From Nitrobacteraceae bacterium AZCC 1564 (GTDB lineage Bacteria; Pseudomonadota; Alphaproteobacteria; Rhizobiales; Xanthobacteraceae), in NCBI GenBank assembly GCA_036924835.1, contig JBAGRR010000001.1, positions 3,363,001 through 3,427,000 on the forward strand: a DNA stretch of 64,000 bases, in the 5' to 3' direction. The notes below the pieces were generated by a model, which worked only from the letters and a program-made list of their open reading frames with translations, was not told the DNA's origin and ran no database searches. Of the stretch, positions 36,823-46,852 are shown in pieces. Both the position numbers and the translations under genes were made by a program. How positions within the stretch are numbered: position 1 is the first letter of the stretch; every line of letters begins with the position of its first letter.

Positions 36823-37866
36823 ATGAGTCATCGCGCGGAGTCGACGCTTTGGGCTGTGGCCGTCCTCTCAGGCACGCTTTTGTTCGCGCCATGGGGGTAC
36901 GCCCAGCAAGCCGTGGACGCCTCTTCCGCCGTGGGTGTCGAGAAGGCTGTTGGCACGACTGGAGACAATCAGTCCAAGCCGGACAGTGCGCCAGCGGTCG
37001 CCCCCATGGACAACGCCACGATCGCGGCGGAGCACGTCGTCGCGCTCATAGCACGTGCGCGCGGCAACCACGCCAAGGGCGATTTCGACAGGGCGCGGGA
37101 GGACAGCAGCGAAGCAATCCGCCTCGACCCACAGAATGCCGAGGCTTTTGAAGTTCGCGGTGACGCCTGGGTCGGCGCCAAGCGCTATGAAAGTGCCATC
37201 GACGACTACGATGCCGCGATCCGGTTGAAACCTGATGTTGCGCGCTTGTTCGCGCGCCGCGCAGTCGCGTTCGGATTAATGCGGCAATTTCGCCTTGCTG
37301 TGCGCGACTACACGGAAGCCGTGCGTCTTGAACACTCCACAGTGATGCTGACGGACCGCGCCGGCGCTTACAAGAAAGTCCGTCGCTACGATCTTGCGAT
37401 TGACGATCAAAGCGAAGCGATCAGGCTCGATCCAAATTCTGCAGAGTTGTACGACAATCGTGGCCAGACCTACGCACACAATAACGCTTATGATCGTGCA
37501 ATTGCGGATTACAACGAAGCTATTCGTTTGAAGCCGGCCGCGAGCTTCTATCTGAATCGAGGCATCTCTTATCAGCTCAAGGGCGATCTTGACCTTGCGA
37601 TCGCCGATTACGACAAGGCGATCGCGCTCGATGACAAGCTGGCGTTGGCCCACAACAATCGCGGCGTCGCGCTGCACGAAAAAGGGGACCGTCGCCGTGC
37701 GCTATCGGATTTCACAGCAGCCATCCGTCTTGACCCCAACCTGGAAGTCGCCGCTGCGCATCGCAAGGCACTGGCACTCGAAATTGAGCGTATTGGTGCG
37801 CAAATGCCGTTGAAGCAGCCGGCAAAGACAGCTTGCGCGGCCGGCGCGAAGAACTGCGCGAAATAG
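36823..37866 (+). CDS. Exported TPR-repeat protein
   Basis: 347 residues with a signal peptide (LWAVAVLSGTLLFAPWGYAQQ) and a low-complexity linker to about 65. From about 70 to 325 there are seven 34-residue TPRs, each with the AIxLDP-type end (SEAIRLDPQNAEAF, DAAIRLKPDVARLF, SEAIRLDPNSAELY, NEAIRLKPAASFY, DKAIALDDKLALA, TAAIRLDPNLEVA). Likely a periplasmic scaffold. The C-terminus has two cysteines (TACAAGAKNCAK). Confidence 0.88.
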   Translation: MSHRAESTLWAVAVLSGTLLFAPWGYAQQAVDASSAVGVEKAVGTTGDNQSKPDSAPAVAPMDNATIAAEHVVALIARARGNHAKGDFDRAREDSSEAIRLDPQNAEAFEVRGDAWVGAKRYESAIDDYDAAIRLKPDVARLFARRAVAFGLMRQFRLAVRDYTEAVRLEHSTVMLTDRAGAYKKVRRYDLAIDDQSEAIRLDPNSAELYDNRGQTYAHNNAYDRAIADYNEAIRLKPAASFYLNRGISYQLKGDLDLAIADYDKAIALDDKLALAHNNRGVALHEKGDRRRALSDFTAAIRLDPNLEVAAAHRKALALEIERIGAQMPLKQPAKTACAAGAKNCAK

Positions 37867-37981
37867 CTTTGGCAATGGAACGCTGAGGCTGGATCTGCAC
37901 GACGAATTATCGTCATCCGCACACTTGTTTCGGTGAGCTCGGTCTTTTAGCCTGTCAAAAAATGGTGCGCATGGGCTGGAG

Positions 37982-38151
37982 CTAGTGGAGTGGATTTGAC
38001 ATTCGCTGCCCATCCCGCTGCGAGTTCGTTAAGCGAATGTCAAATCCAAAACTCCACTAGAAACTTATACTTTGCTAGTGGTCCTTTGATTCTAACATTC
38101 GCAGGAGGTGCCTGCCGAAACTGGATGCGAATGTTAGAATCGGACCACTAG
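37982..38151. repeat. Double CTAG hairpin, ACATTCGC subfamily
   Basis: Hairpins at 37982-38060 (TGGAG type, arms GGATTTGACATTCGCT) and 38075-38151 (TGGTCC type, arms GATTCTAACATTCGCA); linker AAACTTATACTTTG. Both share ACATTCGC. Confidence 0.92.
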
Positions 38152-38189
38152 TCGACCCGCAGCACCAGAATGATTCGGGAGATCGCTTG

Positions 38190-40100
38190 ATGAATGCCAT
38201 ATCCGACAGTCGTTATGCCGAAGTCCATGCACGCGCAATGCGCGATCCGGAAGGCTTCTGGGGCGAGGCGGCGCGCGACATCGACTGGATCGAATTTCCC
38301 AAAACCATTTTCGATCCGAAGCAAGGGGTTTATGGCCGCTGGTTCGCCGACGGCATTTTGAACACCTGCTATAACGCGCTCGATCGTCATGTTGAAGGCG
38401 GCCGCGCCGATCAGCTTGCGTTGATCCATCATTCGCCGCTGGCGAACAAGGTCACGGCGTTTACCTACAAAGACATGCTGAAGGAAGTGCAGACGCTGGC
38501 GGCGGTACTCACCGACTTCGGCGTCGGCAAGGGCGATCGCGTCATCATCTATATGCCGATGGTGCCGGAAGCAGTGATGGCCATGTTGGCCTGTGCTCGT
38601 ATCGGCGCCATTCATTCGGTGGTGTTCGGTGGCTTTGCCGCGAAAGAACTGGCCGCACGCATCGACGATGCCGCGCCGAGGCTTATCCTGTCGGCAAGCT
38701 GCGGTCTCGAGCCCGGTCGTACTGTCAAATACAAGCCGCTGCTCGATGAAGCGCTTGGCCTTGCGAAGGCTAAGCCTGAAGCCTGCATTATTCTTCAGCG
38801 CCCGCAGGAGCGCTGCGAACTGACGGCCGGGCGTGATCACGATTGGGCAGAGCTGCGCAAGACGGCACTTGATGCAGGTAAGGAAGCTGCTTGCGTCCCG
38901 GTACGGGCGACCGATGCGCTCTACATTCTCTACACGTCAGGAACGACCGGCGTGCCAAAGGGCGTCGTGCGCGACAACGGCGGCCACGCGGTTGCGCTGA
39001 AATGGTCGATGTTCAATCTCTACGGCGTCAAGCCGGGTGAAGTGTGGTGGTGTGGCTCGGATATCGGCTGGGTGGTCGGCCACAGTTACATTGTCTATGC
39101 GCCGCTGTTCCATGGCGCGACATCTATCATGTATGAGGGCAAACCGGTCGGCACACCGGATGCTGGTGCGTTCTGGGATGTAATCTCTCAACACAAGGCT
39201 GTGGCCTTCTTCACCGCGCCAACCGCGTTCCGGGCGATCAAGAAGGAAGATCCGAACGGTGAATTTATCCGCAAATACGATCTTTCCCAATTCCGTACGC
39301 TGTTCCTCGCGGGTGAACGCGCCGATCCGCCGACAGTGGAGTGGGCAGAGAAGCAGTTAAAGGTCCCCGTCATCGATCACTGGTGGCAAACAGAGACAGG
39401 CTGGTGCATTGCCGGCAATCCGGTCGGCCTTGGGATGCTGCCGGTGAAACATGGATCGCCCACAGTGCCGATGCCGGGTTATCAGGTCGATGTGGTTGAT
39501 GAAGCGGCGCGTCCTGTGGCGCCGAACACCATGGGCTCCATTGTCATCAAGCTGCCGATGCCGCCCGCCTGTCTGCCAACGCTGTGGCAGCAGGATGAGC
39601 GCTTTCGTGAAGCCTACCTCTCGGAGTTTCCCGGCTACTACAAAACCTCCGATGCCGGATACAAGGACGATGATGGCTATATTTTTGTGATGGGCCGCAC
39701 TGATGACATCATCAATGTCGCGGGCCATCGTCTCTCCACCGGCGGCATGGAGGAAGTCCTCGCTTCGCATGCGGATGTCGCCGAATGCGCGGTGCTAGGC
39801 ATCAAGGATGCGGTCAAGGGCGAGGTGCCGTGTGGCTTCCTGGTTTTGAAAGCGGGCGTGACACGGCCAGTCGCGGATGTTGAGAAGGAAATCGTCGCGC
39901 TGGTGCGCGAGCGGATCGGTCCCGTGGCCGCGTTCAAGCTTGCAATCACCGTAACGCGTTTGCCGAAAACGCGGTCGGGCAAAATCCTGCGCGGTACCAT
40001 CAAGAAGATCGCTGACGGCGATCCATGGACCATGCCCGCTACCATTGAGGACCCGATGGTGTTGGAGGAAATCAAGACCGCGTTGCGGGGGCGCGTCTAG
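38190..40100 (+). CDS. prpE: Propionyl-CoA synthetase (acyl-CoA synthetase)
   Basis: 636 residues from ATG 38190 with GGGAG eight bases upstream. It activates propionate (or acetate) with ATP and CoA. The N-terminal GFWGEAARDIDWIEFPKTIFD, the P-loop YTSGTTGVPKGVVRDNGGHAVAL, WWCGSDIGWVVGHSYIVYAPL, the A8-type GRTDDIINVAGHRLSTGGMEEVLA and the acylation-site lysine in PKTRSGKILRGTIKKIA are all present; VVRDNGGH favours PrpE over AcsA. Its stop codon TAG is the end of the next CTAG. Confidence 0.92.
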   Translation: MNAISDSRYAEVHARAMRDPEGFWGEAARDIDWIEFPKTIFDPKQGVYGRWFADGILNTCYNALDRHVEGGRADQLALIHHSPLANKVTAFTYKDMLKEVQTLAAVLTDFGVGKGDRVIIYMPMVPEAVMAMLACARIGAIHSVVFGGFAAKELAARIDDAAPRLILSASCGLEPGRTVKYKPLLDEALGLAKAKPEACIILQRPQERCELTAGRDHDWAELRKTALDAGKEAACVPVRATDALYILYTSGTTGVPKGVVRDNGGHAVALKWSMFNLYGVKPGEVWWCGSDIGWVVGHSYIVYAPLFHGATSIMYEGKPVGTPDAGAFWDVISQHKAVAFFTAPTAFRAIKKEDPNGEFIRKYDLSQFRTLFLAGERADPPTVEWAEKQLKVPVIDHWWQTETGWCIAGNPVGLGMLPVKHGSPTVPMPGYQVDVVDEAARPVAPNTMGSIVIKLPMPPACLPTLWQQDERFREAYLSEFPGYYKTSDAGYKDDDGYIFVMGRTDDIINVAGHRLSTGGMEEVLASHADVAECAVLGIKDAVKGEVPCGFLVLKAGVTRPVADVEKEIVALVRERIGPVAAFKLAITVTRLPKTRSGKILRGTIKKIADGDPWTMPATIEDPMVLEEIKTALRGRV

Positions 40101-40173
40101 TGCCCGGAATCCAAAGTTCGCCTCGTCGTGTAGCGCGCTCCGCAGCGAACTTTTGGATTTGAGAGGACCCTGG
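40097..40173. repeat. Single CTAG hairpin at the prpE stop
   Basis: 77 bp; arms AATCCAAAGTTCGC and GCGAACTTTTGGATT with one bulge. Left end CTAG holds the prpE stop; the right end has decayed to CTGG. No second hairpin follows. Confidence 0.85.
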
Positions 40174-40218
40174 TGTCGCATGCGTTTATGCAACATGGGT
40201 CAACTGGAGGAGGATGCG

Positions 40219-40425
40219 ATGAATGAAGACGTGTTCAACACCAGTCTGCGAAAATTTCTCAAGACTGTGGGCGTGACCAGCCAACGCGAAATCGAGAAAG
40301 CAGTGCGAGAGGCACTGGCCAGTGGACTCCTGAAAGGCAACGAAACGCTGCCTGCCAAGATGGTGCTCACGGTTGGAGAAGTTTCGTTGTCGTTCACCGT
40401 CAATGGCGATATTGCACTCGAATAG
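40219..40425 (+). CDS. DUF6494-like small protein
   Basis: 68 residues starting after GGAGGAGG. The sequence MNEDVFNTSLRKFLKTVGVTSQREIEKAVREAL, followed by LPAKMVLTVGEVSLSFTVNGDIALE, fits a small conserved family I know as DUF6494. Function unknown. Lies 45 bp downstream of the hairpin after prpE. Confidence 0.75.
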   Translation: MNEDVFNTSLRKFLKTVGVTSQREIEKAVREALASGLLKGNETLPAKMVLTVGEVSLSFTVNGDIALE

Positions 40426-40519
40426 GGCTCAGTTCGAGATCCGCCGTGACATTGCCGTGATGGTCCGATAAATCGCTCGCGGATCCACGCCGACTATGGT
40501 TTCAGCGACAGGACTGCTT

Positions 40520-40792
40520 ATGCGTAAAGAAAAGCCGCGATTTGCCTTTGTGCTTGCCACCACCGGGTTGTTGTTAGCGGGGTGCGCACAATTCGAGCGG
40601 CAGGCCGCGCCAGTCGCCACGGTGGATGACGACGCATATTGCCGCGCCAATGGCGGTGAGCCGGGCTCGTCAGCTTACGTCTCCTGTCGCAAGGACCGGG
40701 ATGTTGCGGCCAGCCGTGCCGCATCCGGCGGATCGGGCATCGAGCGCGCGCATCGCAATCTCGCCGAGGATATGCTGAACAACAGGCGGTGA
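40520..40792 (+). CDS. Small lipoprotein
   Basis: 90 residues with a lipoprotein signal: MRKEKPRFAFVLATTG then LLLAGC, the lipobox cysteine being the likely lipidation site. The mature part has two more cysteines (AYCRANGG and VSCRKDRD) about 17 apart and a basic tail. Similar short lipoproteins are common in this order; role unknown. Confidence 0.75.
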   Translation: MRKEKPRFAFVLATTGLLLAGCAQFERQAAPVATVDDDAYCRANGGEPGSSAYVSCRKDRDVAASRAASGGSGIERAHRNLAEDMLNNRR

Positions 40793-40931
40793 GCGCTCCC
40801 TCGCCAACGAAGCTGACTATGGTTTCGGATCAGCATTGCAGCACTGCCATCGCGTGACATTAGACGCGCATTCCGCTCAGAACCTGCTATAGGTCCCCGC
40901 AAATCGAACTTGGCCGGGGGAACCCCAGATC

Positions 40932-41597
40932 ATGAACTTCAAGGCCGCTGCCCGCATCGGCGCCGTTATCGCTTTGTCACTCTGGGCCGCCGCCGTTACG
41001 GGGGCCCCGGCGCCAACACCAGCATCTGACACGCAGGACAATGTGCTCTCTAAAGACAGCGTGTTGCGTGACGCTGATATTCCGTCGCTGGGCAACCCGC
41101 AGGGTGATATCACGATCGTCGAATACTTCGATTATCAGTGCCCCTACTGCAAAAAGATTGCGCCGGTACTCGATCAAGTGCTGCGCGAGGACAAGCAAGT
41201 ACGGCTCGTGCTGAAGGACTGGCCGATCCTCGGCGATCCGTCCGGCTACGCTGCTCGTCTGGTGCATGCGGCGAAATATCAGGACAAATATGAGGCCGCG
41301 CACCGTGCGCTGATCAGTCATACAGGCAAGCTCACGGAATCCATTGTCGATGAGACGCTCGCCCAGGCAGGAATAGACGTCGCCAAAGCGAAAGCCGATC
41401 TGGCAAGCAACAAGGCTGCGATCGATGCGCTGATGAAGCGTAATACGGAGCAAGCTCAGGCATTCGGTTTCCTCGGTACGCCCGGCTTCGTGGTCGGCAC
41501 GTTCCGCGTGCCGGGAGGTTTGACAGTAGAGCAGTTCAAGATGGCGATTGCCGACGCGCGCGCCGCTGCAAAGAAGGGAAAAACCAAGGCGAAGTAG
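40932..41597 (+). CDS. DsbA-family thiol-disulfide protein
   Basis: 221 residues: signal peptide, then IPSLGNPQGDITIVEYFDYQCPYCKKIAPVLDQVL with the CPYC active site, a helical insert with HAAKYQDKYEAAHRALI, and the cis-proline loop GFLGTPGFVVGTFRVPGG. A periplasmic oxidoreductase of the thioredoxin-4 (Com1/BdbD-like) group that likely forms disulfides. Followed by a bidirectional terminator. Confidence 0.92.
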   Translation: MNFKAAARIGAVIALSLWAAAVTGAPAPTPASDTQDNVLSKDSVLRDADIPSLGNPQGDITIVEYFDYQCPYCKKIAPVLDQVLREDKQVRLVLKDWPILGDPSGYAARLVHAAKYQDKYEAAHRALISHTGKLTESIVDETLAQAGIDVAKAKADLASNKAAIDALMKRNTEQAQAFGFLGTPGFVVGTFRVPGGLTVEQFKMAIADARAAAKKGKTKAK

Positions 41598-41611
41598 CGA
41601 GCACAAACAAA

Positions 41612-41636
41612 AACGCGGCGGAATATCCGCCGCGTT
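41612..41636. terminator. Bidirectional terminator
   Basis: AACGCGGCGGA and TCCGCCGCGTT form an 11 bp perfect stem with a 3-base loop between convergent genes. Confidence 0.75.
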
Positions 41637-41678
41637 CGAAGCATCGCTAAGATTGCTGCTTGTTCAAGCAGGCTAAGC

Positions 41679-42386
41679 TTATTCGTTCTCGTCCTCGTCG
41701 TGCTTCTTGCCGCCGAGCGTTTTCAGCTTGGCGAACACAGCATCGACTTCGGCATCATCGCGCCGCTTGTCGGACGCTGCGGTGCTTTCAAGTTCGTCCT
41801 TGCGCGTGGTCTCGGAAGCCGGCAGCAGCGTCGCTCCGCCGTATTCCTGATTGACCGGCTTTTCCTTCGCGGCGCGCTGCACCTCGAAATCGAGTTCGAT
41901 CTGCGAGCACAGGCCAAGCGTCACCGGATCCATCGGCGTCAGCGTCGAGGCATTCCAGTGGGTGCGGTCGCGGATGCTGGCGATCGTCGTCTTGGTGGTG
42001 CCGACGAGGCGCATGATCTGCGCGTCCTTGAGTTCCGGATGGCTACGGAGCAGCCACAGGATGGCGCTGGGACGCTCGTGACGGCGCGACACCGGCGTGT
42101 AGCGGGGCCCCTTCTTTTTGCCGACGGGAGGGAGCACGACCTTGGATTCGCCGAGTTTCAGGCGATAGTCCGGGTTGGCCTCGCCGCGCTCGATTTCCTC
42201 GCGGGTGAGCTGTCCGGTCGAGATCGGGTCCATGCCCTTGATGCCCTGCGCGGCGTCGCCATCGGCGATCGCGCGGATTTCAAGCGGGTGCATCTTGGTA
42301 AATTCGGCGACCTGGTCGAACGTCAGCGCGGTATTATCAACCAGCCACACGGCAGTCGCCTTCGGCATCAGCGGTGCATTGCTCAT
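41679..42386 (-). CDS. trcR: Cell-cycle transcriptional regulator TrcR (DUF1013)
   Basis: 235 residues of the DUF1013 family, named TrcR in alphaproteobacteria. N-terminus PKATAVWLVDNTALTFDQVAEFTKMHPLEIRAIADGDAAQGIKGMDPI, then SAILWLLRSHPELKDAQIMRLVGTTKTTIASIRDRTHWN, a helix-turn-helix-like region about 105-145, and a charged acidic tail. A DNA-binding or RNA-polymerase-associated role is thought for the family. Transcribed divergently from ispH. Confidence 0.9.
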   Translation of the reverse strand: MSNAPLMPKATAVWLVDNTALTFDQVAEFTKMHPLEIRAIADGDAAQGIKGMDPISTGQLTREEIERGEANPDYRLKLGESKVVLPPVGKKKGPRYTPVSRRHERPSAILWLLRSHPELKDAQIMRLVGTTKTTIASIRDRTHWNASTLTPMDPVTLGLCSQIELDFEVQRAAKEKPVNQEYGGATLLPASETTRKDELESTAASDKRRDDAEVDAVFAKLKTLGGKKHDEDENE

Positions 42387-42620
42387 GGCAAATCTCCTTT
42401 ACGCTTCGCCCGCCGGATTTTTTGGGGGTAAAGCTGTCTGGTCATCAGCGATGACGGGAATTCGTTCTTATATAGTCTGCTGAGGCCGGCCCGTGCAATG
42501 GTCCGGATTGGCCTTGACAGATGGGGGAGCACGGCCCCAAGTCCCGTGTGACCAGTCCTTAAAACCCTCGATTCCGGCTCAAAATAGACCCCTGAAGCGC
42601 AGAAACCATCCCTCACAGTC

Positions 42621-43556
42621 GTGCTTTGTTCGCCTCGGGGCTTTTGTGCCGGGGTCGTCCGGGCCATCGACACCGTCGAACGGGCCCTGAAGCTCTATGG
42701 CGCGCCGGTCTATGTTCGTCACGAGATCGTGCATAACCGCTATGTGGTCGAGAGCCTGCGGGAAAAAGGGGCTATTTTCGTCGCGGAACTCGACGAAATT
42801 CCCGATACCAACGCACCGGTGGTGTTTTCGGCCCACGGCGTGCCCAAGGCGATCCCGAGCGAGGCGGACAAGCGCAATTTCTTTACCCTGGACGCGACCT
42901 GCCCGCTGGTGACCAAGGTTCACCGCGAGGCGGCGATCCATTTCAAGCGTGGTCGTGAGATCATTTTGATCGGTCATGCCGGTCACCCTGAGGTGGTCGG
43001 AACCCTTGGCCAACTGCCCAGGGGCGCTGTGGTGCTCATTGAAACCATGGAAGCGGCCCAGACGTTCCAGCCGAAGGACGCGTCCAAGCTCGCTTTCGTT
43101 ACCCAGACGACGCTGTCGATCGACGACACCAAGGAAATCGTCGCGGTGCTCAAAGAGCGCTTCCCGGATATCGATGGCCCGCACAAGGAAGACATCTGCT
43201 ACGCCACGACCAACCGCCAGCTTGCGGTGAAGAAGGTGGCGCCGAACGTGGACGCGATGGTGGTGGTCGGCTCGCCGAATTCGTCGAATTCCCAGCGCTT
43301 GCGTGAAGTGGCTGAGCGGGAGGGCTGCACGCGCTCGGTGCTCGTGCAGCGCGCTTCCGAACTCGACTGGTCGATGTTCGATGGCATCGAGCGCCTCGGC
43401 ATCACTGCGGGCGCCTCGGCGCCGGAAGTGATCGTCGAGGAAATCATGGATGCGTTTGCTGCTCACTACAAACTGAGCGTCGAAACCGTGTCCGCTGCCC
43501 AGGAAAACGAGTTCTTCCCGCTGCCGCGTCCGCTGCGGAACGACGCCGCGGAGTGA
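42621..43556 (+). CDS. ispH: 4-hydroxy-3-methylbut-2-enyl diphosphate reductase
   Basis: 311 residues from a GTG, giving [23 protein letters not shown]; the cluster cysteine of GFC is residue 9. Other ligands: [11 protein letters not shown] and [10 protein letters not shown]. It makes IPP and DMAPP in the MEP pathway using a 4Fe-4S cluster. The start is odd: family members begin several residues earlier, the frame is open for 11 codons back to a TAG at 42585 but has no ATG. Either this GTG is used with a weak site, or the 5' end carries a base error. Eight bases upstream of thrB. Confidence 0.93.
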   Translation: MLCSPRGFCAGVVRAIDTVERALKLYGAPVYVRHEIVHNRYVVESLREKGAIFVAELDEIPDTNAPVVFSAHGVPKAIPSEADKRNFFTLDATCPLVTKVHREAAIHFKRGREIILIGHAGHPEVVGTLGQLPRGAVVLIETMEAAQTFQPKDASKLAFVTQTTLSIDDTKEIVAVLKERFPDIDGPHKEDICYATTNRQLAVKKVAPNVDAMVVVGSPNSSNSQRLREVAEREGCTRSVLVQRASELDWSMFDGIERLGITAGASAPEVIVEEIMDAFAAHYKLSVETVSAAQENEFFPLPRPLRNDAAE

Positions 43557-43563
43557 TTTTCAT

Positions 43564-44544
43564 ATGGCGGTTTACACCGACGTCACCGCCGAAGAGCTCG
43601 CGGATTTCCTCTCCACGTACAACATCGGCGAAATGCTCTCCTACAAGGGCATCGCCGAGGGCGTGGAGAATTCAAATTATTTGCTTCACACCACAGCGGG
43701 CTACTTCTTCCTGACGCTCTACGAAAAGCGCGTCGCGGTGAGCGATCTCCCGTTTTTTCTCGGTCTCATGGGGCATCTCGCCTCCCATGGCATCAATTGT
43801 CCTCAACCGGTGCTCAACAAGCGGGGCGAGGCGTTGAGCAGGCTCGCCGAACGGCCGGCGGCCATCATCGATTTTCTCGAGGGGGCGTGGCCACGTAAGC
43901 CGAATGTTGCGCATTGCGCAGGCGTCGGCCAAGCTCTCGCGCAAATGCATCTCGCGGGCGCGGACTTTTCCATGTCGCGCGCCAATGCGTTGTCGGTGTC
44001 AGGCTGGCGTTCATTGTTTGATGTGGCTGCTTCGCGCGCCGACAGCGTTCAGCATGGGCTGCGTGCCCTGCTTGAGAACGAACTTGATCACCTCGAAAAG
44101 CATTGGCCGAGCGCGTTACCGCAGGGCGTGATTCATGCCGATCTTTTTCCCGATAACGCATTGTTCCTCGGCGAGAAGCTTTCCGGCCTGATCGACTTCT
44201 ATTTCGCCTGCAACGACACACTGGCCTACGACATAGCCATCTGTCTCAACGCCTGGTGCTTCGAGAGTGATCATTCTTTCAATGTGACCAAGGCGCGTGC
44301 CTTTCTCAATGCGTACACGCGCGAGCGCAAATTGTCCGTAGCGGAGCAGGAAGCGTTGCCACTGCTGGCGCGGGGCGCTGCGATGCGTTTTCTGCTGACA
44401 CGGCTGGTGGATTGGCTCAACGTGCCGCCGGGGGCATTGGTCAAGCCAAAGGATCCGGTTGAATATGTTCGCAAGCTGAGATTCCATCAGAGCGTGACCA
44501 GCATGAGCGACTACGGCTTCGAGCATTCTGGATTCGCCGCGTGA
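43564..44544 (+). CDS. thrB: Homoserine kinase (aminoglycoside-phosphotransferase type)
   Basis: 326 residues of the ThrB2 family: [40 protein letters not shown] at the N-terminus, the catalytic loop [13 protein letters not shown] and [19 protein letters not shown] metal loop. It phosphorylates homoserine for threonine synthesis. Starts eight bases after ispH and overlaps rnhA by four bases (GTGA). Confidence 0.95.
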   Translation: MAVYTDVTAEELADFLSTYNIGEMLSYKGIAEGVENSNYLLHTTAGYFFLTLYEKRVAVSDLPFFLGLMGHLASHGINCPQPVLNKRGEALSRLAERPAAIIDFLEGAWPRKPNVAHCAGVGQALAQMHLAGADFSMSRANALSVSGWRSLFDVAASRADSVQHGLRALLENELDHLEKHWPSALPQGVIHADLFPDNALFLGEKLSGLIDFYFACNDTLAYDIAICLNAWCFESDHSFNVTKARAFLNAYTRERKLSVAEQEALPLLARGAAMRFLLTRLVDWLNVPPGALVKPKDPVEYVRKLRFHQSVTSMSDYGFEHSGFAA

Positions 44545-44993
44545 GCGACGCCAAGCTGCCACACGTCACGATCTTCACCGATGGGGCCTGCTCCGGAAAT
44601 CCGGGACCGGGAGGGTGGGGCGCGATCCTGCGTTTCGGCGATGTCGAAAAAGAGCTCAAGGGTGGGGAGAATCCGACCACCAACAACCGCATGGAATTGT
44701 TGGCGGCAATTTCGGCGCTAGAAGCCTTGAAGCGTCCGGCGTCTGTCGACCTCACGACCGACAGTCAGTATGTACGTCAGGGCATTACTGGCTGGATTCA
44801 CAATTGGAAGCGCAATGGCTGGCGTACCGCGGACAAGAAGCCGGTCAAGAACGTCGACCTTTGGCAGCGGCTGGATGCGGCCCTGAAACAGCACGAAGTG
44901 CGTTGGCATTGGATCAAGGGCCACGCAGGCCACGCCGAGAACGAGCGTGCGGACCAGCTTGCGCGTGACGGACTGGCGGAGCACCGCAAGTAG
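44541..44993 (+). CDS. rnhA: Ribonuclease HI
   Basis: 150 residues from a GTG overlapping the thrB stop. Removes RNA from RNA-DNA hybrids. All four acidic catalytic residues are present: Asp14 ([19 protein letters not shown]), Glu52 ([10 protein letters not shown]), Asp74 (TTDSQYV) and Asp138 ([11 protein letters not shown]), along with the [13 protein letters not shown] handle. Confidence 0.96.
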   Translation: MSDAKLPHVTIFTDGACSGNPGPGGWGAILRFGDVEKELKGGENPTTNNRMELLAAISALEALKRPASVDLTTDSQYVRQGITGWIHNWKRNGWRTADKKPVKNVDLWQRLDAALKQHEVRWHWIKGHAGHAENERADQLARDGLAEHRK

Positions 44994-45086
44994 CCGTTTG
45001 GCTTGCGGGTGATCAGACCGGCATCCCAAAATGCGAATGCCCGGCACGAGGCCGGGCACAACGCACAAAATCCAATATAATCGGGA

Positions 45087-45572
45087 TCAGAGTTGTCCAA
45101 GCAGCGTATCGCCGCCGGAGACTTCGACCTTGCCCGGAGCTGGTTCGAGATTGAAGATCTTCACCACGCCGTCTTCCACCAGCATCGAATAGCGCTTCGA
45201 ACGAATGCCGAGGCCGTTGGCCGACGCGTCGAGCTCAAGGCCGATCGCCTTGGTGAAGTCGGCGTTGCCGTCTGCGAGGAAGACAGCCTCATCGCGCTGG
45301 TCTGTATCGCGCTTCCAGGCGTTCATGACGAAAGCGTCGTTGACGGAGACGACCGCGATGGTGTCGACGCCCTTGCCCTTGATGGCGTAAGCGTTCAGGA
45401 AAATGCTTGGCAGGTGCATCTTGTGGCAGGTGCCGGTATAAGCGCCGGGGACGGCAAATAGCGCAACCTTCTTGCCCTTGAAAATATCGTCGGTGGTTTT
45501 GACCTGAGGACCTTCCTCGGTCATCACCCGAAACTTGGCCTCGGGCAGACGGTCGCCAACTTTAATCGTCAT
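45087..45572 (-). CDS. Peroxiredoxin (Prx5/AhpE-like)
   Basis: 161 residues from ATG 45572, which has AAGGAG upstream. The peroxidatic cysteine is Cys49 in PGAYTGTCHKMHLPSIF, and it is the only cysteine, so this is a one-Cys type needing an outside thiol. VSVNDAFVMNAWKRD and FNLEPAPGKVEVSGGDTLL are typical of the Prx5 group. Reduces peroxides in the cytosol. Convergent to rnhA. Confidence 0.93.
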   Translation of the reverse strand: MTIKVGDRLPEAKFRVMTEEGPQVKTTDDIFKGKKVALFAVPGAYTGTCHKMHLPSIFLNAYAIKGKGVDTIAVVSVNDAFVMNAWKRDTDQRDEAVFLADGNADFTKAIGLELDASANGLGIRSKRYSMLVEDGVVKIFNLEPAPGKVEVSGGDTLLGQL

Positions 45573-45669
45573 GGTCACTCTCCTTGGATCAATAAACGAG
45601 TGTTTAAACGAGGTTGATGACAGGCACCACAGCTTTGCAGGCCCTGATCCATTCCGAAAACGGAGTTAG

Positions 45670-45835
45670 CTAGTGTCCCGAATCCGAAGTTCGCCTCATA
45701 GTGCAGCGCACCCCGCAGCGAACTTCGGATTCGAAAGGACACTAGTAACCTATGATTCTAGTGTGGTTCAGGTTCAGAAGTTCGCTTGAAGGACTCGCGG
45801 AGAAAATGAAGCGAACTTCTGAACCACCACACTAG
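45670..45835. repeat. Double CTAG hairpin
   Basis: Hairpins at 45670-45745 (TGTCC type, perfect arms ATCCGAAGTTCGC) and 45758-45835 (TGTGG type, arms GGTTCAGAAGTTCGCTT). Linker TAACCTATGATT. The right CTAG contains the stop codon of the next minus-strand gene. Confidence 0.95.
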
Positions 45836-46671
45836 TGGAGGGTGGTGTTGAATTCGTAGGCCCCATCCGCGCCCACCAATGTCAACTTCAGCGCCGCGCC
45901 GTCAGGATTGGCACCCGGCGGAAGGCCGTCGAGATCGAAGCTGAAACGCATGATGCCGGAGGCATCGTGTTCGATTAGCTTTGGGATCGGCAGTGACCAA
46001 TCCGGAGTCGGTCCTTCCACGAACAGGTCGACATCTTTCTGGTCCTCTGTCGCAGCGACGTCGACGTCCACACTCTTGTCGTTGCGCTTGACATCCAGCA
46101 CGGTCAGGGGGCCTGCATCGCCGATTTTCATCGGCTTCGGCACGGTGTCGAGTGCGGCGGTAATCACACTATCTTCGGTGCTGGCGACGCTGGCGAAGGC
46201 CAACTCGGCATTGGCTTCGACCGGAATGCAGATCTTTTCGCAAACGGCGTAGCTGATCGCGGCGCGTAATGTCACCGGCTTGTCAGCACTCTTGGCGACG
46301 ATCCGTAGCGGCAGAAGCACCTGCTTCTGGTACCCGAGCGAGGTGCCGCCAGCCCCATCAGGAAATTTCTTCGGCGCAGGCCATAGGATTGTGACGGATT
46401 CGATATTTTCAGATTTAGAGAAGTCGAATCGCGGTGGCACACCAGAATCTCCGGGGATTCGCCAATAAGTCTTCCAGCCCGGTTGCAACTGGAAGCCGAT
46501 GCCACCAAGAAAAGCGGCACCGCTTCGGGAGCCCGCGACCAGCCGGACGGCCGAGTAGGTGTCATTCACCCAAGGCGAAGTATCCTGCGCATTTGCGCCG
46601 CCCATCGACATCAGGCAGGCGATTGTCGCGCTGACAAATTTAGAAACGCGCAGGGGAACTGTGAGTGTCAT
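45832..46671 (-). CDS. DsbD N-terminal-domain-like periplasmic protein
   Basis: 279 residues from ATG 46671 with AAGGA six bases upstream. Signal peptide FVSATIACLMSMGGANAQ; then the immunoglobulin-like DsbD-alpha/DsbC family fold with IGFQLQPGWKTYWRIPGDSGVPPRFDFS, and the redox pair VCEKIC (CxxxC). It probably passes electrons to periplasmic partners as a stand-alone domain; the DsbD membrane part is not here. The stop codon is part of a CTAG hairpin end. Confidence 0.85.
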   Translation of the reverse strand: MTLTVPLRVSKFVSATIACLMSMGGANAQDTSPWVNDTYSAVRLVAGSRSGAAFLGGIGFQLQPGWKTYWRIPGDSGVPPRFDFSKSENIESVTILWPAPKKFPDGAGGTSLGYQKQVLLPLRIVAKSADKPVTLRAAISYAVCEKICIPVEANAELAFASVASTEDSVITAALDTVPKPMKIGDAGPLTVLDVKRNDKSVDVDVAATEDQKDVDLFVEGPTPDWSLPIPKLIEHDASGIMRFSFDLDGLPPGANPDGAALKLTLVGADGAYEFNTTLH

Positions 46672-46852
46672 ACACGTCCTTACGGGGCGAGGTACCAGTG
46701 AACCATTGAATTGCCCCTGATCGGGTCTTTTTCGCGACCGAGGATAGCCGGAGAGAACCATCGGGCGTCAGTTGTCTTAATGCACCGGACGCTTGATTGA
46801 CAGAATTGACGCCCAATATCAGGATAATGCCACACGGTGAGAGTCGTTGGGA

